The notes below the pieces were generated by a model that was not told where the DNA came from, ran no database searches, and saw nothing but the letters and a program-made list of their open reading frames with translations. This document shows positions 5,110 to 9,152 of a stretch of 9,152 nt of DNA, piece after piece. The DNA lies in NCBI GenBank assembly GCA_964546355.1, contig CAZJJM010000024.1, forward strand, positions 1 to 9,152, given 5' to 3'. Every line of letters begins with the position of its first letter. The first letter of the stretch is position 1. The position numbers and the translations under genes are program-made. Source of the stretch: JADLDV01 sp964546355 (GTDB lineage Bacteria; Patescibacteriota; Minisyncoccia; Phycocordibacterales; UBA9973).

Positions 5110-6174
5110 TTATTTCTGTGGTTTTTTATTTCTAATTAATAGGCGTCGAAATAACATTTTTCCATTAATTGTAAAATCTTTATCTCCATTTTTACCTGTA
5201 TATCTATCAAGTCCAATAATTTCAAACTGAGTTGGGTTATGATAATTAAGGAAAGTAATTGGAACCCCCATCACACCATCATAATCCATAGGAATGTCTA
5301 AATATTTATTTACATTAATTGCGTCATAATTATCGTATTTTAAATATTCTTTTTCATTATATTTTTTATATAAAACGAGATCTTTATTTCTTCTAGCAAC
5401 ATCAAGATTGGTAAACCAATTTACACTTCCCATACTGAAATATTTTACCCCATTCACCTTTTTCTTTCTTGATTCTGTTGGAATATCATAATCATCAGGA
5501 ACCTGAAACCATTTCGTTCCCCCATTATCGTATCCAAGCCATAATTTATTTTCTTTTATTAAGCTAGAAATTTCTTTATATATAACAGCTCCCTGAGATC
5601 CTAATATTAAAAACTTTTTGTTATATTCCACTAATTGTGCAATATATTCTCGGAACAAAGAAAACGGTGGATTAGTCACCACAATATCAGCTTGTTTCAA
5701 AAGCTCAATACCTTCTGGACTTCGAAAATCTCCATAACCTTCCATCGGTGACCATTCATTGTTTTTATTAGCTTTAAGCTGTTCTGCAATATCACGAAGA
5801 TCAAAAGCTCCGTCATTGTCGATATCATCTACTTCATTGATTATGAATTTATTAGCAGTTGCCTTTGGGCGACCTTTTGAATCCTCAAGTTTCATATCTT
5901 CTCCGAATAACCCTAACTGAGTATTGGCGATAGGAGATGGTTTATAACTTGTAGCGATCAGTCTTTTCAATCCGAGTACTTTAAAATTTGAGGCAAAATA
6001 TTTGAAAAAATTACTTTCAAAAGGATCGTCACAATTACAATAGACCGCCTTTCCACGAAACTGATCTTTGTAGTACTTAAGCTCATTTTCAATATCAACA
6101 AGTTGAGTATAAAACTCATCTTTTTTTGCCTTGTTTGCCTTATGTAAATTTGAGTTTGATGATTTATTTGCCAT
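5110..6174 (-). CDS. EcoRI-family adenine-specific DNA methyltransferase
   Basis: 354 aa from ATG 6174 (MANKSSN); an upstream in-frame TTG at 6183 is less likely. Family features: the KDEFYTQL block at 18-25, the SAM-binding region YCNCDDPFESNFFKYF at 45-60 with a DDP motif, the catalytic NPPF at 168-171 (VVTNPPFSLF), and LGSQGA at 191-196. The length fits M.EcoRI relatives (about 320-350). The enzyme methylates adenine N6 using S-adenosylmethionine; whether it recognises GAATTC cannot be told from sequence alone. No EcoRI-type endonuclease is adjacent; instead DinD and a DUF262-HNH nuclease follow in the same operon, so the HNH protein is the likely cognate cutter (inference). It lies 36 nt after tRNA-Gln and is visibly more AT-rich than pyrG or the LOG gene. 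Confidence 0.9.
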   Translation of the reverse strand: MANKSSNSNLHKANKAKKDEFYTQLVDIENELKYYKDQFRGKAVYCNCDDPFESNFFKYFASNFKVLGLKRLIATSYKPSPIANTQLGLFGEDMKLEDSKGRPKATANKFIINEVDDIDNDGAFDLRDIAEQLKANKNNEWSPMEGYGDFRSPEGIELLKQADIVVTNPPFSLFREYIAQLVEYNKKFLILGSQGAVIYKEISSLIKENKLWLGYDNGGTKWFQVPDDYDIPTESRKKKVNGVKYFSMGSVNWFTNLDVARRNKDLVLYKKYNEKEYLKYDNYDAINVNKYLDIPMDYDGVMGVPITFLNYHNPTQFEIIGLDRYTGKNGDKDFTINGKMLFRRLLIRNKKPQK

Positions 6175-6182
6175 TTCATGCA

Positions 6183-6206
6183 ATTAGAGTGTGATTAACT
6201 ACACTC
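6183..6206 (-). promoter_or_regulatory. Palindrome and possible -10 before the methyltransferase operon
   Basis: GAGTGT (6187-6192) and ACACTC (6201-6206) are perfect 6-bp inverted repeats with an 8-nt centre. A possible -10, TCTAAT on the minus strand (6183-6188), overlaps one arm and ends 8 nt before ATG 6174, which would give a leaderless message. A protein bound to the palindrome would block this promoter, so autoregulation of the operon is plausible. Alternatively it is a hairpin closing the tRNA transcript, whose CCA ends 4 nt upstream at 6211; there is no U-tract. No -35 is recognisable. Confidence 0.4.
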
Positions 6207-6210
6207 AAAC

Positions 6211-6284
6211 TGGCTACGGGACTTGGACTCGAACCAAGATATTCTCCTCCAGAGGGAGATGTCCTACCATTAGACGATCCCGTA
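6211..6284 (-). tRNA. tRNA-Gln, anticodon CUG
   Basis: A complete cloverleaf of 74 nt including encoded CCA. Acceptor TACGGGA/TCCCGTA (7 bp), D-arm GTC-TAATGGTAG-GAC, anticodon stem TCTCC/GGAGA with loop CTCTGGA (anticodon CTG at 6252-6250), 4-nt variable loop ATAT, T-arm CTTGG-TTCGAGT-CCAAG, discriminator G, then CCA (6213-6211). All stems pair perfectly. CTG reads the glutamine codon CAG. It is divergent from the LOG-family gene and immediately upstream of the methyltransferase operon, whose transcription may partly begin at the tRNA promoter. Confidence 0.95.
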
Positions 6285-6293
6285 ATTAGCCTT

Positions 6294-6302
6294 ATCCTAG
6301 CA
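6294..6302 (-). promoter_or_regulatory. Extended -10 promoter of tRNA-Gln
   Basis: TGCTAGGAT on the minus strand is a TGn-extended -10 (hexamer TAGGAT, 6294-6299), 9 nt before the mature tRNA 5' end. It is bracketed by inverted repeats TTAGCC (6286-6291) and GGCTAA (6310-6315), which could form a small operator-like dyad. No clear -35 is seen. Confidence 0.5.
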
Positions 6303-6326
6303 TATTTGAGGCTAAAAATCACGATA

Positions 6327-6335
6327 TGATATACT
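6327..6335 (+). promoter_or_regulatory. Extended -10 promoter of the LOG-family gene
   Basis: TGATATACT is a TGn-extended -10 with hexamer TATACT (6330-6335). It ends 9 nt before ATG 6345, so the message would have a leader of only a few nt at most. This matches the pattern at the minus-strand genes of the window. No Shine-Dalgarno sequence precedes the ATG (TACCAGTAT). Confidence 0.5.
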
Positions 6336-6344
6336 TACCAGTAT

Positions 6345-7052
6345 ATGAATACGACAACAAGACCACAACATTTATCGACAGAGGAAATACACAAGATTTG
6401 TATCAAAGCCACTGGCGGAGAAACAGAAGATACAAAGATTTGTATGATTCAAGAAGAACTCCAGCAAGGTATTCACGCGATCAAACAATATGACCGTTCG
6501 GTGACTATGTACGGATCAGCAGTGCTCCCAGAAACGAGTCCGGATTACCAAAAGGCGCGCAATCTCGCATACCGGATCAGTAAAGAACTTGGATATGCGG
6601 TCATGACTGGTGGTGGTCCTGGTATCATGGAAGCTGGCAATCGTGGTGCATATGAAGCAGATGGTAAATCTATCGGACTCACGATCAAACTCCCACGAGA
6701 ACAATCGACAAACAAATACGTTACCGATGAAATCCCTTTCTACTATTTCTTCTCACGTAAGATGACTATGTCATACACATCAGAAGCGTGTATTTATTTC
6801 CCTGGTGGATTCGGTACACTCGATGAACTCTTTGAAATCCTCACACTCCTTCAAACAAAAAAGATTCCAAAAGTTCCAGTCATTCTTGTCGGCAGTGCAT
6901 TCTGGAAACCACTTGATACATTCATCAGAAACACCCTTCTTGAAGCATACGAAACGATTGATACTACAGATGCAAATCTCTATACCATCCTCGATGATGA
7001 AGATGAGATTCTCAGTGTGATCAAAAATGCACCAGCTCGCGAAGATATCTAA
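6345..7052 (+). CDS. LOG-family nucleoside 5'-monophosphate phosphoribohydrolase
   Basis: 235 aa. The Rossmann-like LOG (TIGR00730-type) domain spans about 50-225: MYGSAVLP at 55-62, GGGPGIMEAGNRGA at 89-102, S137-R138-K139-M, and the hallmark PGGFGTLDE at 153-161 (PGGxGTxxE, with catalytic R138 and E161). Family members cleave the N-glycosidic bond of nucleoside 5'-monophosphates, releasing base and ribose-5-phosphate; plant LOGs activate cytokinins, while bacterial PpnN-like enzymes recycle purine nucleotides. Here nucleotide turnover is more likely than cytokinin synthesis (inference). An N-terminal extension of about 45 residues precedes the fold. It stops with TAA and is followed by a strong intrinsic terminator. 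Older annotations call such genes 'lysine decarboxylase', which is a misnomer. Confidence 0.9.
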   Translation: MNTTTRPQHLSTEEIHKICIKATGGETEDTKICMIQEELQQGIHAIKQYDRSVTMYGSAVLPETSPDYQKARNLAYRISKELGYAVMTGGGPGIMEAGNRGAYEADGKSIGLTIKLPREQSTNKYVTDEIPFYYFFSRKMTMSYTSEACIYFPGGFGTLDELFEILTLLQTKKIPKVPVILVGSAFWKPLDTFIRNTLLEAYETIDTTDANLYTILDDEDEILSVIKNAPAREDI

Positions 7053-7084
7053 TAATAAAAATCTAAATCATAATTCCTCGTGAC

Positions 7085-7114
7085 TAAAAATCCCATCATG
7101 TGATGGGATTTTTA
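7085..7114. terminator. Intrinsic terminator after the LOG-family gene
   Basis: AAAAATCCCATC (7086-7097) and GATGGGATTTTT (7102-7113) pair perfectly around a 4-nt loop (ATGT), with one further T-A pair outside. The A-tract and T-tract make it symmetrical, so it can act on both strands; it lies 33 nt past the LOG stop and could also stop leftward transcription from pyrG. Confidence 0.85.
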
Positions 7115-7148
7115 CTGTCTTAATAAAAATACAAGAAATCAGATTAAT

Positions 7149-7176
7149 CATACTTTTTTCTTGATAAAAAAGTATG
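7149..7176. repeat. AT-rich perfect hairpin in the convergent spacer
   Basis: CATACTTTTTT (7149-7159) and AAAAAAGTATG (7166-7176) are perfect 11-bp inverted repeats with a 6-nt loop (CTTGAT). The T-run lies inside the stem, so it is not a standard terminator. It adjoins the long inverted repeat at 7183-7319 and may be part of the same structured unit. Confidence 0.6.
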
Positions 7177-7182
7177 CAAAAA

Positions 7183-7319
7183 CTCAAGACACGAGACTTC
7201 TTGTCGCCCAACATAAAAAACCATAGAAGTATGCCGTAAACTCGCTTCGCTCAGACAGTACGGACATACTACCTATGGTTTTTATATTGTGTATTCCGAC
7301 AAGAAGTATAAGTGTCGAG
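7183..7319. repeat. Long imperfect inverted repeat A (137 bp)
   Basis: Nested arms pair in order from outside: CTC-aa-GACAC (7183-7192) with GTGTCGAG (7312-7319); CTTCTTGTCG (7197-7206) with CGACAAGAAG (7297-7306), 10 bp perfect; ATAAAAAACCATAG (7213-7226) with CTATGGTTTTTAT (7273-7285), one bulge; AGTATGCCGTA (7228-7238) with TACGGACATACT (7259-7270), one bulge. The apical loop (7239-7258) contains CTCGCTTCGCTCAG. No ORF is present. It could be a REP- or MITE-like element, a structured RNA, or part of the pyrG 3' region. Confidence 0.8.
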
Positions 7320-7351
7320 AATACAAGTTACTGAAAGTTACACATGGAGTC

Positions 7352-7466
7352 TTTTTTTACACCTCAACCAACAACACCTGAAAGACCTTGCACAGGCTGG
7401 CGAGCCGAGCAGAGTAATCCGTCAGCAGACGGATATACGTGTCTTTCAGGTGTTGTGGTAAAAAAA
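7352..7466. repeat. Long inverted repeat B (115 bp) with inner hairpins
   Basis: TTTTTTTAC (7352-7360) pairs with GTAAAAAAA (7458-7466), and ACAACACCTGAAAGAC (7371-7386) with GTCTTTCAGGTGTTGT (7441-7456), 16 bp perfect; a 10-nt bulge on the left separates the two stems. The 54-nt interior holds two small hairpins, GGCT-GGCG-AGCC (7395-7406) and ATCCGTC-AGCA-GACGGAT (7417-7434). No ORF. It begins 48 nt past the pyrG stop. The branched, GC-rich centre on an AT-rich base looks like a palindromic mobile element or structured RNA. With repeat A and the terminator it accounts for nearly all of the 462-bp spacer. Confidence 0.8.
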
Positions 7467-7514
7467 TGATTTTTGAAATTTTGGGATGTTTTTGAAAAAG
7501 TATTGAATAAAAAA

Positions 7515-9152
7515 CTATTTCTTTTTCCCGAGAATTGCAGCTTTCACAAATGCATTAAAGAGTGGATGTGGATCAAGTGGTCGTGCCTTGAATTCAGGAT
7601 GTGCTTGTGTTGCAACAAAAAATGGATGCACACTTTCTGGTAATTCTATGTATTCCATGAGTTTCCCATCTGGTGATGTTCCTGAGAACACCAACCCTTT
7701 TGCTTCAAGCGCAGATTTGTAGGCATTGTTCACTTCATATCGATGACGATGTCTCTCTGATATTGTCGTACTCTTGTACGCACGTGCAACGATAGAACCT
7801 TTCACCAGATGTGCTTCATATGATCCAAGACGCATCGTGCTGCCGAACTTCCCTTCTGCAAGAATTGATTTCTGAGATTCCATGATATCGATCAGCAGGT
7901 GTTCTGCTTTTGGATTAATTTCACGAGTAGTCGCACCTGCGAGTCCGAGGACATTGCGAGCGTATTCAATCACCGCAAGCTGCATACCGTAACACAATCC
8001 AAGATATGGAATCTTATGCACACGAGCGTAACTGATCGCAGTGAGCAATCCTTCAACACCACGAGCACCGAATCCACCTGGTACCAGAATGGCATCAAAC
8101 TCTTTTAGTCGAGATACGCTTTTCGGATCTTTTTCAAAATCAACCGCACTAATCCACGTTAACACTGCTTTTTTATTGAATCCATATGCAGAATATTTCA
8201 CTGCTTCGATGACTGATACATACGAATCTGCAAGCGTGAAATCTCCTGTATCAAAATACTTTCCAATCACAGCAATCTTCACGGTCTCGTTCGCAGTATG
8301 AGCTGTTCGAGCAAAAGATTTCCATGCGCGTGCACCTGCAGAAGTACCGACACTACATGTTGCACCAAGAAGTCCACACAAAAGGTCACTGAGTTTTTCT
8401 TTTTCAAAATTGATCGGTACATCGTACACACTATCAATATCAGGTGCAGAAATAATACGTTCTGGAGGAAGATTACAGAAGAATGACAGTTTTTCTTTGC
8501 GACGTTCATCAAGTGGTACCTGACTTCGCGCAATGATGATATCTGGTTGGATTCCTGAAGCACCAAGTGTGCGCACTGCGTGTTGAGTCGGCTTCGTCTT
8601 CATCTCACCGACCTTCGATGGAATCGGGAGGTATGACACCATCACACAAAGCACACTGCGATAGTCTTCGATCTTAAGCATTCGAGCAGCTTCGAGGAAT
8701 ACAATATTCTCGTATTCACCCACAGTCCCTCCGACTTCTATCATCACCACATCAGCATCTGCTTCTTTTTGTGCATTCTTGATACGACGAATCACTTCCA
8801 TTGGAATATGTGGCACTACTTGCACACACTTACCACCGAATTCAAGATTGCGTTCTTGATTGATGACGGATTGATACACACGACCAGTAGTCATGTAATT
8901 ATTTTTATTGAGCGTAATATTGAGAAATCGCTCATAGTTCCCCATGTCTTGATCTGTCTCATCACCATCGTCGGTGACGAACACTTCCCCGTGTTCAGTC
9001 GGGTTCATTGTTCCCGCATCAACGTTCACATACGGATCAATCTTAATAGCAGTTACGACAAGTCCACGGTCTTGCAAAATCTTGCCAATAGAAGATGCGG
9101 CAATCCCCTTACCTACACCAGAGATAACACCACCGACGACAAAAATATACTT
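7515..9152 (-). CDS. pyrG: CTP synthase, start just outside the window
   Basis: 545 residues are visible; the frame is open through base 9152, so only the initiator and perhaps one or two residues are missing. The enzyme makes CTP from UTP, ATP and glutamine in the cytoplasm, the last step of pyrimidine nucleotide synthesis. Counting from the right edge: the P-loop-like GGVISGVGKG at 7-16, HGEVFVTDDGDETD at 54-67, GGTVGEYEN at 141-149 (E. coli has GGTVGDIES), KTKPTQ at 185-190 for UTP/CTP binding, and a C-terminal class I glutaminase domain with PGGFG (358-362), nucleophile C387 in GLCYGMQ (L is usual where Y388 stands), HRHRYEVNN, and the H518/E520 pair in AHPEF. Length and motifs are complete, so it should be active. 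It stops with TAG, convergent with the LOG gene. Confidence 0.97.
   Translation of the reverse strand, partial: KYIFVVGGVISGVGKGIAASSIGKILQDRGLVVTAIKIDPYVNVDAGTMNPTEHGEVFVTDDGDETDQDMGNYERFLNITLNKNNYMTTGRVYQSVINQERNLEFGGKCVQVVPHIPMEVIRRIKNAQKEADADVVMIEVGGTVGEYENIVFLEAARMLKIEDYRSVLCVMVSYLPIPSKVGEMKTKPTQHAVRTLGASGIQPDIIIARSQVPLDERRKEKLSFFCNLPPERIISAPDIDSVYDVPINFEKEKLSDLLCGLLGATCSVGTSAGARAWKSFARTAHTANETVKIAVIGKYFDTGDFTLADSYVSVIEAVKYSAYGFNKKAVLTWISAVDFEKDPKSVSRLKEFDAILVPGGFGARGVEGLLTAISYARVHKIPYLGLCYGMQLAVIEYARNVLGLAGATTREINPKAEHLLIDIMESQKSILAEGKFGSTMRLGSYEAHLVKGSIVARAYKSTTISERHRHRYEVNNAYKSALEAKGLVFSGTSPDGKLMEYIELPESVHPFFVATQAHPEFKARPLDPHPLFNAFVKAAILGKKK

Noticed and set aside
7053..7514. CRISPR array in the convergent spacer
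   Set aside because: The repeats are inverted pairs, not regularly spaced direct repeats, and no cas gene is nearby.
8279..8566. 95-codon minus-strand frame inside pyrG
   Set aside because: Shadow frame; pyrG is continuous and complete in motifs across this region.

Overview
The window looks like a chromosomal segment of an uncultivated bacterium with a small genome, most likely a Candidatus Patescibacteria (CPR/Parcubacteria-like) lineage. This is an inference from style, not from a marker gene. Genes are short and tightly packed, canonical Shine-Dalgarno sequences are essentially absent before every start, many starts sit 6-9 nt after a -10 box, and CTP synthase has the sequence variants I associate with that group (GLCYGMQ, GGTVGEYEN). 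Stops are almost all TAA or TAG.

Left part (1-2336), all on the minus strand, holds small accessory or envelope genes: a partial DoxX-like membrane protein, a membrane-anchored zincin-like protein (HELVH), a DUF5872-like basic protein, a small double-CxxC zinc-ribbon protein, a DM13-domain lipoprotein-like or anchored protein, a PspC-domain protein and an unrecognised 68-aa ORF. Three of these genes are preceded by copies of the same promoter repeat (extended -10 TGGTAGAAT), placed so that transcription would begin at or next to the ATG. They therefore look like separate, leaderless transcription units.

Central part (2451-6174), also on the minus strand and visibly more AT-rich, is a compact cassette reading in the order EcoRI-family adenine methyltransferase, DinD-like protein, DUF262-HNH nuclease, and a two-TM/coiled-coil protein. 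Junctions are 1 nt, 7 nt and a 4-nt ATGA overlap, so this is almost certainly one operon. Methyltransferase plus DUF262-HNH suggests a restriction-like defence system. DinD and the membrane protein are the unusual partners. The membrane gene has an in-frame TGA at codon 27. The cassette lies directly downstream of a tRNA-Gln(CUG) gene, a common position for acquired islands.

Right part (6211-9152) looks like core genome: tRNA-Gln on minus, a divergent LOG-family nucleotide phosphoribohydrolase on plus, and convergent pyrG (CTP synthase) on minus that runs off the right edge missing only the first residue or few. The 462-bp convergent spacer between the last two holds an intrinsic terminator and three further inverted repeats, two of them long (about 137 and 115 bp). 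These look like REP- or MITE-like structured elements or structured RNAs.
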